A DNA stretch of 64,000 nt from Apis mellifera (lineage: Eukaryota; Arthropoda; Insecta; Hymenoptera; Apidae), in NCBI RefSeq assembly GCF_003254395.2, contig NC_037646.1, positions 5,472,381 to 5,536,380 of the forward strand. The letters run 5' to 3'. Of this stretch, positions 42,041 through 54,721 are shown piece after piece. Both the position numbers and the translations under genes were made by a program. Position 1 is the first letter of the stretch; every line of letters begins with the position of its first letter. Below the pieces are notes generated by a model. That model was given only the letters and a program-made list of their open reading frames with translations. It made no database searches and was not told the DNA's origin.

Positions 42041-42585
42041 GTGCGCCGCTGCTATTCCCGACCGATCGTTCTCGCGCGTGCGCACCACACGAATGTCCCC
42101 TTACAATTATATTTGCGCACGCGCGTAACTCACTGTGCGCGGCGCTCTGCTCGCTCGCTTTTTCTTCTCTTAATTTTCTTTTTTTTTTTATTCTTTTTTT
42201 TTTTTTTTTTTTTTTTACTCGATAACTAACACGACAAAGCCCACCCCAAAAAATGTCGCACGCTAAACGTCGTACACATCGTGTGTTTACAAAAAAAGTT
42301 CCCCTTCCCCTTCTCTCCCACGCGATAGGAGAATCCCGTCGATTTCTTAAGCGTAGAACCTATAAAAGATTTGGTGTTCGAAAAAGAAAAAAGCCGAGAG
42401 AGACCGGCCTTTGCGCGGCCGTGACATCAGGGCCGTATCGTAATTATTATGATCTAAAAGTGCGACAATACCCCCCTGTCGGCGCAGCCACCCGCGCTCT
42501 CTTTATAATTTTTTTTTTTTCTTCTTATTATACACAGAGCATTAATATATTCGTGAAACACCTTTGAAGGATCAATTCTAAAAGT

Positions 42586-42591
42586 TTTATT
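42586..42591 (-). terminator. Candidate poly(A) signal for exon C
   Basis: AATAAA on the minus strand about 370 bases past the exon C stop. It falls at the outer edge of the imperfect hairpin at 42586-42713, which would place that hairpin at the end of the 3' UTR if the signal is used. Confidence 0.4.
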
Positions 42592-42713
42592 TAACAAGTT
42601 ATTGCAATTTGAGTTTACGTTAGATGAACAGAGTGCGATGCAACAAAGACAGAGCGATTTCACTCCTAGCTTCGTTTAACGTAAACTTAAATTGCTTAAT
42701 AACTTGATAAACA
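42586..42713. repeat. Imperfect hairpin with ~40-bp arms
   Basis: The left arm 42589-42629 (AACAAGTTATT, GCAATTTGAG, TTTACGTTAGATGAA) pairs with the right arm 42671-42713, whose reverse complement reads CAAGTTATTAAGCAATTTAAG then TTTACGTTAAACGAA. One 2-base bulge and about three mismatches, some allowing G-U pairs, separate the paired blocks. The loop is about 41 bases. The size suits a small foldback element, a structured 3' UTR end of exon C, or a small-RNA precursor; nothing here decides between them. Confidence 0.55.
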
Positions 42714-42957
42714 AGATTGAAATTTTTTCCATATCAATTTTTTCTTATTACGTTCGTTCTTCACCTTTAGAATCGACTTTTCAAAAACGTATCACAAATA
42801 TATCAATCTTATATCTTTATATGTATAATATATATATATATATATTCATTGTTACTTTTTTTCTGATTTTCTTGCTTTTGGGGCGCGTGTACGTACGTGT
42901 AAATATATTATATATGTATAAGATATATACAGACGCGTGCACGGTCCAACTCGCGTT

Positions 42958-43259
42958 TTAGGACAGCGTGTTCATGGTATCATCATATTTACTCATCGCG
43001 GAGAGCGCCAAGGTGCCTGTCACGAAATCGTTTAGATCGACCTTTCTTGCCTCGGGGTGTTTGAATTTATAGTGCGTGCGCAGGTTGTCGCTACGTGTGT
43101 ACGTGGCACGACAGAGAGGACACTCAAACCTGCCGGGGAAGTGGACGTGGTAGTGGTTCCTGATGTGCGTCACGACCTTGCCGCACAGCTTGCACCTGTG
43201 AAGGTTGCAGCCGCCTGGCACCCGGTCAAAGGTCAGCCGCATGTGCCAGGCTTTTGAAC
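42958..43259 (-). CDS. lola: lola alternative 3' exon C (terminal C2H2 zinc-finger pair)
   Basis: Isoform-specific last exon with the most canonical finger pair of the five. The acceptor is sense ...GATGTTGCAG|GT, phase as in the other exons, and the stop is TAA, giving about 100 residues. Finger 1 is C23, C26, H36, H40 (X9), with KLCGKVVTHIRNH. The linker is FPGRFE. Finger 2 is C47, C50, H63, H68 (X12), containing YTRSDNLRTH. A 32-residue tail rich in Asp, Thr and Ser follows. The intron just upstream on the sense strand is strongly GA-rich (about 43370-43580). About 370 bases past the stop is an AATAAA at 42586-42591, at the edge of an imperfect hairpin. The family assignment rests on the paired fingers, the X9 spacing in finger 1 and the shared splice phase. 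The same ORF stays open a short way into the intron, but the acceptor marks the real boundary. Confidence 0.9.
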
Positions 43260-43552
43260 CTGCAACATCAACACAAGACAAGTCACTTTCAACTGTTGGC
43301 CTCCCAACACGACCTATACGACGACGAGCCGCCCGCGGCCCACTCTCTGTGTCGACGGCGGCTCGATCGCTTCTCTCTTTCTCTCTCTCTTTTTCTTTCC
43401 TCTCATCTATACTCTCTCTCTCTCGTTCTCTCAGTCTCAGTTTCTCCCTCTTCGCCTTTTGCGCCTCCTCCTTATCTCCTCCTCCTCATCCTTCGTCTCC
43501 TCCGCCTCTCTCCTCTTTTCTCCCCTCATAGCTCGCCTCTTCCTCTCTTTTA

Positions 43553-43583
<31 letters not shown>

Positions 43584-46500
43584 CATTACCTCCCCACTAA
43601 TTTTCCCATCCGTTTACCCTCCTACTTACGAATCAAGGCCGTGATCGTGCCACGCGTATATATATATGTCTATACACGTTCTCTCTTCCCTCTCTTCCCC
43701 TCTTTCCGAAGAGAAGTTTTCCTCCACGCCTCGCTTTTTAAAGCCACCACATTTCTCCTCCACCCCCGAGAAGCGAGGTCGTTCACGCGTCACCCTTCTT
43801 CTAAGTGTCGTGCAGCGGTTTGGCGCGCGAGAGAGAGGATCGAGGGACGGTGATGGATCGATAGATGTATCCTCGCGGGACTACGCACGAGTTTTTTTTT
43901 TTTCTTTTTTTTTCTTTTTGAGATTCGAAAAAGGGAGATGTATATCTCGCGTACAGAAGAAAGAAAAAGAGATACGAATTTTTTCTTTTTTTTTTTTCCC
44001 GCTAATGAAAATTGGTTGGGAATTTAAACGCGCGCACGCGTTGACCAAGAGAAAAAAAAAAATACGTTTCGCGTATTTAGAGCACGATTGATCAGACTTG
44101 ATGCGTGTTTGTTGTTGAGTGAGGTAGAAAGTGTAATTTTTTGCTCGATTCGTGTGGTATATATATATATGTATGAAGATAATCGTAGAGATCGCGATGA
44201 ATCGATATTGATAAAATAATTATCTCTAATTTATCACAACTTTTGAATAATTTTCGATTTTTATTTTAAGATCGATCAGATGTTTATTATTATGTTGTTG
44301 TAATTGTGCGATTCGAAATAACATTGTTATAAAATCATAAAGTAAGTATTGCGTTAATAAAAATTATAGCACGAATAAGTTAATAAAAACATAATCTTAA
44401 ATTGAAATTTGTTTAATTAAATATCGTGAGTATAAGAGTCTTATAAGAGTCAACATCGAGTAATTTTTACGGTGTACAAGCAAAGAAAAAAATCTATTAC
44501 TGTTTTATTAAGTTTATAATACTCACCGATAATAAGAAAAAAAATTTGTTGAACAATTTAATTTAACTACGTTTTGGACAAATTCCATTTAAATTTATAT
44601 ATATCGAGCAAAAAGCTTATTTATCAATGTGATACATCGAAAGGGTTGATTTTAGGATGTAGTGATAACAATTTTTGAAGAAAATAAATTTTATTGAAAC
44701 AACCCTATACATTATATTTTATTACGTTAATTAATACATTATATATAATTAACGATTTATTTATTTAAGTTTAAATCAACGAATAATTTAAATCAATATT
44801 TAATTAAGACTCGTTTTTATATATAATTCTTTAGTAAAATCATAAAAATTATATATATATATATAATTATATTTAATTATTACTTACGATAAGTTCGATC
44901 CCATCATTACTGACGATCAATTTTTATATAATTACAATACACTTTTTTTTTTGTTTCATCCTTAAAAAAAAAAAATTTTTTTTCTCTTGGTCAATAGCGT
45001 CGTCAATCCATCGATCAATCAAATATTTAATTTAATTTAAAATCTCGTCTCTTTCAAATCATTGAAAAGCTTAGAGAACACTCCATTACATTGAACAACG
45101 ATACCAATCTATTTATCGAAATGAAATAACACGAACCAATTAAAAATTTTATCACGACAACACAATTCCGCGTTAATTACCACCTTGTGTTCATCTTATT
45201 TACAACATAAATGTAAAAGGACAAAATAATAATAGAAAAAAAAAAAAAAAAAAAAAAAAGAGGGAAGGAAAGAGGGAAAGGGACAAGAAGGGAAACAATC
45301 ATATTATTGTCGCATAAATGAAAGGACTGTACATCGGGATTAAGTGCAACACACATTTACTTTTGCGTAAAAAAAAAAAGTAGTCCTCTGTAAAAGAAAA
45401 AGAAGAAGAGAGAAAGAAAAAAGAAAAAAAAAAGAAAGAAAGAAAGAAAGAAAGAAACGATCGTTCAAACTTCCAAACCAGTGCAATTAACAAGAAAATG
45501 CATGACGTGGGTGACGTGTACAAGTTTGCTACAAATTCTGTGCGTAGGCAAAGCGAGCTCTCCAAAATAAAAATTAAATTCGGATGATTGATTGCTTGAT
45601 CGAGTTAATAATCAATTATAAATAAATACACGACGTGTAAAAACTTCATCCGAATAAAATGAAAATAGGAAATGAAAACCGAGAATAAAGAGGTAAAGAT
45701 AAAAAGTAATAATAATAATAATAATAATAATATGATTCGTCAGTTAACGATAAAGCAATGATTGCTTCTAATAATCGTGAGATAGAAGAAATTTCGTATG
45801 CAATAATACACATTGTGTATTATCGCAATCTTGAATAAATTCAAGATCTGCCTAACAGTGTGATGGAGTACTCTCTAAGCGAATGATTAATACTGTCGCC
45901 CAACTTCCCAACCTGGTGACACACAGAACACCTACCAGTGTCGGGTTCGTTTTTGCAACGACGTCGAGGGACACATCGGTGAAATTATATATACCAGAAT
46001 GTTTGCACGGATGCTGCATCGAATGAACAGGCGGCAGCTATTTATTGCGCGGTAACGGCCATATGAAAAGAATTGTTATTCGTTGATGAGGTCTGCGTGA
46101 AGGCGGGTAGCGATGGGTTCGAGTCTCTTGCGAGTTGATGCATAACGAACAATATTGAAATGGAGAAATTTGATTTGAAAAGTATACGTCTTTATATACG
46201 TTCCAACCTTGTATTAATTATACGATCATTAATCAGAATTCATTACACAATTTTTTATTATATTTATTTTCGTATGTGTTTTGGAAAAACAGAAAGGCAA
46301 ACTTATTTGATAAATTCATTATTATTTACATCGAATTCTCAAAGTTGAAGTAGTATATTCCATACATTTCTGAATCTCATAATCTACTTTCAACATCGTC
46401 AAATAATTCTTTCTTAACAACAATTATTCATTCCATATAACAAGGTTCGAACATTACCGGTTCACTGAGCCGAGGAACATTAAATTCCTGAAATATTGCC

Positions 46501-46887
46501 CGATTCTATGAAATTGGTGTTCAACCGTTAAATTGATTCATGCTCGATCCCATCGCTAAACCGCCTGCAAGGCTGGTAAGGCTACATTCGAGGTGTTCTA
46601 TGATCTGTAAAAATAAAGTCCCGTGGAGGAAATCCAGACAATAGACAGAGAGAGACAGAAAAAGACAGAGAAAGAGTGAGAGAGAGAGAGAGAAAGAGAG
46701 AAAGGTGAGTTTGATCTCAGGGACCGATCAATATTTTCTCAAACAGTTAAACAGTTTTCAGCGTTTCACGTGATTCGAAGCGTGTGTATCGGTGTCGATA
46801 ACGGGAACGAGTAATCTTTTTTATTTTTCAAAATACATATTATGATTCCGAGCGTGTAGAGAACTCCATTTTAAATAGCGCACAAAC

Positions 46888-46917
46888 CACGAACGTGCCT
46901 ATAGCAACACGTTCGTG
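46888..46917. repeat. Perfect 10-bp inverted repeat, 10-base spacer
   Basis: CACGAACGTG at 46888-46897 and CACGTTCGTG at 46908-46917. A CACGTG E-box follows about 20 bases later. Possibly a dimer-binding site; function unknown. Confidence 0.5.
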
Positions 46918-48761
46918 TAACACGAGATGTGTGCACGTGTAATACACACCTGTGTAAATGCACATAATTTGCTTGTGTACGCGTTAGATGTCGCTACAAT
47001 CGCGATACGATTGGGAAGGAAAATATGGATGTTGGTTAAAATTCATATTTTTATAGAAAATATATACATTGATCCCTTGGATATTATTTTTTTATGTATT
47101 AAATAATATTTTTAACGTTTTTAATGTTAATGTTAATTTTTTAAAATATTTTTTAGTAAGTAAAAATTCGCAGTTTATACACGTGGAAGCGTGAAAATAA
47201 AGTTTTTGCAGTTTTGGTTTTGCTTTTTTTTTTTTTTTTTTGAGAAAAATGACTTGGAAACATAATATTTGTATATCGAATTCTTTGTATACCGATAGAT
47301 TTAATTGTAATTGAATACAGGAAATAAAATTCTATTTTATATTAATAAAAATATATTTATATCAAGAGAAATGATATTAAATGGAATAGATTTAATTCAA
47401 ATTGAAAGAAATTAGCGGCAAGAGTTGATTATAAATAAGATAATGTCAACGATAGGAAGCAAATTGCGATATTGATTTACAGTTACCAACGAGAATAGAA
47501 ATAACAGTGTGTATATATATATAAAGATCTATATTGGAGTGTATAAAGTTAATATTTAATCGTTGAATTTATTTATCTTATCTAGCCTTGTCGTTAGCCA
47601 ACGATCAAAAAGATTTAACTTTTGAAAAAAAAAAAAAAAAAAAACATTTAACTCTTTAAAAAACTTTATCGTATTTAATTAAAATTGCATTAACAACAAC
47701 TAATATCGTCATATTTTTTATTTTTAAACTTCTTACTTGATAATGGGAAAAGACAATTAAGTTGAAAATAATCTGAAAGGACGTTAATAGGATTAAAAAG
47801 ATTCGTCCAGATATAGAAATATATTGCCCGCAAACGTATTCTCGCAGAATACGTTTCTGAATAACCGCAGAGAGAATAGTTCGCAGAGTTCTGTAAGATA
47901 TGGACAGCCTAGACATGCGCGTAGACACACTTTGCATATACTATTCATAGATACTGTATACGAACCGTGATATCGTAGTTTATTATCCACAAGCACGTGT
48001 CGTCTACGTACGAAGCGAAGATTGGATTTAAAAATAGCTTCAACTTCCATAACAAAATGTATCGTAAATTTTCTTCTGATATAAAATCCTTTTCTCTATG
48101 GATAATAAACAAATCCTTAAAATAAAAATAAAAAAAAAATAAAAATAAAAATATGAAATAGTCGAAAAGATTGTAAAAGATTGAAATTATTACTCCCTAC
48201 TTCAGCCCCTAAACTTTTAAATATTCTTTTTATAAAATTCTATGCAAAGGGAAAAATAATAATTTTTCGAAGTTATTTATTAACGAAAATTTAACAATTT
48301 AATTTTAACATTTTCCAAAGTCGTTCTCCTCAAAAAACAAAAAAAAAAAAAAGAACTAAAATTTTACAAAATTTTGCAAAATCCATACGCTGCACTTCCG
48401 CCACTTTTCCCTACTAAATAAGAATCACCCTCTTCCCTTTCGTACAACGAGTGCAAAAACATGTGTGTACATGTGAGTATGAGAGAGAAAGATAGAGAGA
48501 GAGAGAGAGAGCGCACGTGTGAATATATCTGGTGCTGATAAAACGATTGCACGTCGAGTCGAACGTATCGATCTCTGCTGTATTCACGCTACCACCTCTG
48601 TCCCCGATTAACGGATACACAATTTAAATAATATTTTCGCGATACGTTAGATAACAGGCGTTCACGATGAAAAGGTGAAAGGTCGATTTGGTTCAGGATC
48701 GATTGATCGGTTCAACGTTGGATGGGAAAAGGGATGATGTTCAAGGGATGATGGAGGCGAA

Positions 48762-48809
48762 AAGGGGTGGAGAAAGGAGGGGAGGGGAGGGGAGGGAAGA
48801 GGAGGGGAG
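48762..48809 (+). repeat. GGGGA-type purine tract
   Basis: Repeats of GGGGA and GGGA on the plus strand, quadruplex-capable. Purine-rich context continues on both sides. Confidence 0.6.
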
Positions 48810-50916
48810 ATGAGGATTGGGGGAAAGTGAAGGGAGGAACTGAACGTTAGGCGAAAAAAGGGGGAGGGGAGCGTTCAAAGACGTTAAAACTTTTGACGTT
48901 CCGCAGCTGGTTCGATTTTCAATAAAATCTGATTTCCGACGAGCACGTTTTCATTTCGACGAGGTGCACAAACGTTGCGTAGAGGAACGCTGCAGCAGGA
49001 ATACAGTTTAAACGTTCGATTCGTTCGACGCCGTCGTGCTCGTTGCGAAAGAATCTTCTACAACCCTGTTCCTTTACACATTGATGTATATGTACACGTA
49101 TATAAATATATGTATATATATATATATATATAATATTGATAACGGTGGCCTCTTCACGATAACAGATGCACGAGAGGAAAATGGTTTCTTTTTTTTCTTT
49201 TTCTTTTTTTTTTTTTTGAGAAAAAGTAAATCGAAAATGTGGAACGAGATCTTTTAAGCTCGTGAACAGTGCAGAGCATCTCTCGCTTCTTCTTCTTTTG
49301 GATGATGAGCTTCGATGCTATCGTTCGAGATAAATGACTTTGTATGGGAAACAAGAGTTTACAGAGAAATTGGTCGAATCAAATTTTCAATTCCAACCAG
49401 TTTTTTTTTTAATTTTATGGAATATTTATTCGTGAAGTTAAAATTGATATTGGTCGGTAATTAAAGAGAGTTACGAGAGATGTTCTATTTTAAACTTTTA
49501 AATTAGATATTTTTTTTTTTTTTTTATATTGACTTTTGATAAAAATAAATGTAAATGAAATTAATTTACGTTGAATAATTTAATTAATTCGCGTGTTTTA
49601 TTTTTCAAAAATATTTATTTCTCTTTTAATATTCAATATCGAAAATTATTCCATGTTAAAATTCAAGACCAAAAATTGAGTGGAAATTATAATCAATTTT
49701 ATTACCTCTATTTTTTTCTTATTATTTTTAAAATAACAGTTAAAATATGCTTTCATAATAAAGATATTAGTATGAAATAAGAATAAGAACATCAATTTCT
49801 GAGATAAGTAAAAAAAAAAAAAAAGAAATAAGGAATCTTTAAATAATAAACTAACAAAAAATTAAATTATTCGAGAAATTATCATAATTAAGTTCGACTT
49901 AGCTCTTTTTTTTTCTCTCTTTTCTAATTAACATAAACATCGAATCTAAATAGTTCAATTTAGAATCAATTCGTATATATTTTTATCCTATGCATACGTT
50001 CAATTCAAATTATATATTATACATGTTAAATACGTATGTAAAGTATTTGTTAGCATATATGCGATGATTGGCAGAGATCCGATCAATCGTGAATAAATAT
50101 GTCGACCAATCGACCAATTCCAATTTAAGATTCCTATTTTTCTTACTCCCTTATCAAAGAATTATATCAAGTAAAAAAATATTACTTTAACATCGCTTGA
50201 TGGCTAAAATGGATTATTTTAACTATCCATTTAAATGGATTTTTTTATCTACCTGATTAATGATGGACGATAATTAAAAGAATAACAAAAAACTTAAATA
50301 AAACTTGAATCTACTGATAAACCTATACTTAAAATAATCAAATAATAATAATAATAACAATAAAAACTATTAAATCCATAAATATAAATCTTTTCAAAAT
50401 AATAATTGACAATTTTTATCAATTACCTATAAATAAAATATTACCTTATTAATTTTCAATATTTTTTGAAATTGCTACTCAACAGTGTAGAGAAGAAAAA
50501 TATAATAAACCTTCAAAATTACTCATCTAAACGACTCTCCCTTCTTCGTACACAAATCTTTGGATCCTATGATCCATTGGTCAAGATCTCTCTCCACATT
50601 TTCTCCATATATAAATTTCCGCGAAGAGATAGCTCACCTTCTCTCATCAAAACGCGACCTATTATCAGTAACGAGTAATCTGCGTACTCGCAGATCCGAT
50701 AATACGATACGTTTTGTATTAGTGAATGATATATATATATCCTCGGTTAGACTTTTGTTAGACTATCCGCTGCTGGATAATATGCGTTAGCGTGAGTTGC
50801 TGGTTACATTGCCTGATCCTTTCTCGGATGAACGACAAAGGCATGATGTAGGCAGTTGTGCTCCCCGAATACACAAATATATATATATATATCTGTGTGT
50901 GAATGTGTGTATAAAA

Positions 50917-51013
50917 AGAAAAGAGAGAGAGAGACAGAAAGAAACAGAGAATGAAACAGAGCATTGAGAGATGTACGAGCGAAAGAGAGAAAGAAAGAGA
51001 GAGAGAGAGAGAT
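50917..51013. repeat. GA-rich tract
   Basis: GA dinucleotide repeats with scattered C and AA interruptions. It contains many GAGAG words, the core recognised by GAGA factor and Pipsqueak in insects. Confidence 0.7.
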
Positions 51014-51632
51014 TAATTGACACTGAAAACGAGGAAAATACAGGAGAAGCATCTGCGCATCGAGAAGAGATGGTACATAATCTCCTGCCCTCTCCTGACT
51101 GAAACGAGAATCTCCTCTTTTTCCAAAAAAGGGGGGAAAAAAAAAGTACATATACATATACATATATAAATAATCTAAAAGAGAAAAGTAGAAGATAAGA
51201 CGAAAAAATAAATAAATAAATAAATAATTCGATCGATCTTCTTTCCTCCGTAAAAAAAAAAAAAAATCATCGAAAGAACGTGTAGTATCATCAACATCTC
51301 GTAGCTCTCGTCGAAGCGCATCGACCACGAAGCACAACATCCCCCTCTTTTGCACGTCTCCTTTTATCAATCTTTTATTATATTTTTCCTCCTCGCCCCT
51401 ACCCCTCCTCCTTTCCTTCCATCCTCATCCTCATCCTCCTCCATCACCTCTTTAATCCAGCCCTTCCCAAAAATAGCGGACGGCTAGCTGGAGGTGTTTT
51501 TACAACCGTATCGAGCGATGTGTAATCCCCGCCGTGCGATAAAGTACACATACCCGTGGTCCACGGTTTGAATTTGCTTTGAATCATCATGTTATTTATT
51601 TCACAAAATCTGTTCAGTACAAAAATATTACA

Positions 51633-51665
<33 letters not shown>

Positions 51666-54123
51666 CTTGTAAATATATATATATTTCATTATATCGTTAT
51701 CATCCTCTTCCTTGCCGCTTTATTAATATAATTAGTTTTATTATTTCTAGATTAGGAATTTCTAATTTCTAGGTACATCGAGTGTGTGTGTGTGTTGTGT
51801 GTATACGTGTATACGTGTGTGCATATGTACGCGTGTGTGTTATTTCACGACGGTTTTTAAATATTTCGTATCGTGGTATGTAAAAATCTAACGCTGGTGC
51901 AGACAAACGGGCGGTTTATGGCACGTTCGGTTTATTTATTTATTTATTTTTTTTTTCTCTCTCCTTTTTTTTCCCCGTGACTTCTATCAGGGAGGAATTC
52001 GAGATCGATGTGCAATAGATGATAATGTCCGTCCTGTTCAAGGCGATAACTTGATCGAACTTGATCCGGTTTTAAATTGTCGAAAGGAAAAGTCGTTCTT
52101 GAGATCGATTATAAACACGGGTTCCATATAAATTGTATCGTTATATTATGCGTGCGTCTAATTGACGAATCAAGTTTTCAGACTTGTTCGAGGTAGATTA
52201 TACAGGTTGCTGTAATAAACATTCTTCACGAACGTGTTCCAGCATCCTGTCCAGATGCTGTCTAAACATGCAGCCTCTGTTTAATATCTAACCAATCGAT
52301 ATACATATATATATATATGTATATACACTTCTCTCGCCTTCTGTTTTCAGAGGAAAGGAAGTATCATCGCATCAGATCCACTGATCCTTCATATTCCTTT
52401 TACCACGATATCAATTAACCTGTCAACGAACGAGCGATAAATATAATAAACCACCCGAAATTTAAACGAAGAAGTTGAAAAATTTCGTTAATTCCATTAC
52501 AATCCATTTACAATCTCTCGTTGTTTTACAAATCTCTCTCGTTAATCTCGAGGATGATAAACGGCAAACGGATGATGAGCTCGATACTCGAATTTTTTTT
52601 TTTATCCACCGATATCCCCGAAGAACCTGTCCTGATAAAAGCCCTATAATATAGGCACGATGGAAATGGAATGGCTTGCAAAGGAATGAAAGATGGATAG
52701 ATTGATAGAGGAGCAACGGGGCCGATACGGGGCATTTAATCGCGTGGAGGATCCGTAGGAAATGTAACTCCAAAGACTCTCTTTCAACTCTACTCCCCGG
52801 CCAGATATGGAGTGCACACGTGGTGGAGGCGTTTGTTCGAAGATCGATCGACCAGCGCGGAGGAGTGCTGGCTTCGAAAAGAAGCCGGAGGCGAGCACGA
52901 GCGTTTGGAAAACGTGGCATATCTGGGCCACGAATGGCCACCACCACAGTGATACGTTTCCGGATCGAGCGAGCTGGCTCCCGAAGTGGCTATCGCGACT
53001 TTTCCCCGGCTGCATTAGCTAATCAGGCAAAAGAGAAAGGGGAGGGAGGGGAAGGAAGGGAGAGAAAGGGAGTAGCAGCTCGACGAAATGACCTGTATTC
53101 CGATTGAACGGGGCTCGGCGTGCGGTTCTCCGCGAGGGGGGCGGATGAAGTCGTTCAAAATCCGATTCCTTCCCTTATTTTCGCGAGAAACTTTTCCAAC
53201 CAGCGTGGAGGAAAACCGTGGAGGACACGATCGAGGGACGCAAAGTAGCAGGGAGAGGAAAAAGCTTCTATCATCTTGCTCGTACCGAGTTTCTTTGTGC
53301 ACCTGAATTTACTCGTTCAAACGATATTGGATACAATGGAATTGAAGGAAACTGGCCCGTCCCCTAATGGCGATCCGGATGGACCGATATCATCGGATCC
53401 GATTCTGCGTGTATCAGAGCAGTTTACAAGGGAGGCGAATTCCTATTGTATTTCTATTCTCTTCTTCTTCTTCTTCTTTTTCTTCTTCTTCTCCTCCGTG
53501 TTTTTTTCCATTTTCGTAAAATTCCGCATTTGTTCGTCGCCGATATGAAAGGGAAGGGAGTATCGTCGAGGAGGGTATTTACGTTGATCAGAAATCGATC
53601 GTGTTATCGGGAGCGTATTTTCTGCGGGAAAAGTTTTTCGAGGGAAAACTCCTCGAAAGTTAAAACGGTAAAAAAAAGGGTATGACAAGCGTACAACTGT
53701 CGCGAATTTGAACGGGCTTTTGTACTTGGGAAAACCGAGGATTCGTGTGGATGGTCCTGGAGACATGCCTTCTTCGTATTATTCGCGGGGCAACATCGAA
53801 ACAAATGAAACGAAATCTTGATACCGTTCTCCTTCAACGACGCAACAATTACAATCCGTTATCAGAATCTTGCCTTTATTCGATCGATTATTTACGGAGA
53901 TAATTAAACTGTTTATTTCCAAATTCATTTTTTCAAAAACTTGAAGAAAGACGAGATCGTCGCGTCGATTCCCTTTAAGAGGGAACGAGAGTACACGAAA
54001 ATTCGTGGCCACCCGTTACGTGCACAGCTCGCAAAGGGGAGCAAGTAATTCCAGGCCGAGAGTTCTGGCGAATCTTACGCTGTGAGTTAGTGGGCCGAGT
54101 TGCGCCACAATGGAGGCAGCTGC

Positions 54124-54351
54124 ATGGACGCAGTCCGGGAACGAGAAGCCCGGTTCCCGGACAAACGTATCGCGGCGATGGCCAACAACGACGGCTACAC
54201 ACCCGGTATACGAGCAGTGCCAGCAGCACCGCCACCGCCTAGCACACCGCCGCCCGTCTCTGCACCCTCTCTGCACGAGTCGGTATTTTCCTCGGCTCGG
54301 AGAGGGTCGAAAGGGCGGAGGCATCCCACAGCAGGGCAGCTGGAACTCTGA
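54124..54351 (+). other. Unassigned Pro-rich ORF (75 residues) in a GC-rich island
   Basis: The frame starts at ATG 54124 with a second ATG at 54178 and ends at TGA 54349. The middle is Pro/Ala/Ser-rich (PAAPPPPSTPPPVSAPS). GT dinucleotides after residues GYTPG or HES could act as donors if this were a first exon. The opposite strand is open across the same interval for over 200 codons, and GA tracts follow at 54412-54481. The segment is clearly unlike its surroundings, but whether it codes is undecided. Confidence 0.2.
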
Positions 54352-54410
54352 CCTTGCGGGGCGCAACCCCCTCTCTCTTCCCCAGTGAGACACCACTGGC
54401 CAACGCTGTA

Positions 54411-54490
54411 ACAGAGAGAGAGAAAGAGAGAGAAAGAGAGAGAGCGAGAGAGACAGAGAGAAGAACGTGAGAGAGAGAAGGGGAGGGAGC
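54411..54490. repeat. GA-rich tract beside the GC-rich segment
   Basis: GAGAGA repeats immediately after the GC-rich ORF island at 54.0-54.4 kb. Further GA runs occur at 54530-54552 and 54693-54718. Confidence 0.7.
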
Positions 54491-54721
54491 GCTATGTGGT
54501 GATTGATCAACGTGCAAGGGGAGAGTGGTGAAGAGAAAGAGAGAGAGAGAAATAGGAAAAATCGTGGATGGATCCAACTATTTTTCGAGATGATTCTCGA
54601 CGACAAGAACGAATTTTTACGATACAATTTGCATACGACAACATCGATCAACGAGTTACGGTTTCTTGGCAACTGCGCTGAATTAGAATGCGGTAGAGAG
54701 AGAGAGAGAGAGAGAGAGTAG

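Larger units (their letters stand above)
43260..54000. other. Non-coding interval between exons D and C, left part
   Basis: Begins with a GA-rich (sense strand) segment next to the exon C acceptor and a long T run at 43555-43583. 44100-48600 is AT-rich. 48700-49000 and 52650-53330 are richer in GC and purines. No finger pair, tRNA or transposon was seen. Confidence 0.55.

Noticed and set aside
45891..46054. Plus-strand frame with YQCRVRFCNDVEGH, resembling a zinc finger
   Set aside because: Cys spacing is X4, there is no second His pair in register, no ATG at the start, and the opposite strand from lola.
47793..48050. Minus-strand frame with clustered Cys (CKVCLRACLGC)
   Set aside because: No His ligands at suitable spacing and no acceptor in the lola phase.
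54016..54672. 218-codon minus-strand Cys-rich ORF
   Set aside because: Its N-terminal half is a translated GA/CT tract, and the Cys residues do not fit a finger pattern. No acceptor in the lola phase was identified.
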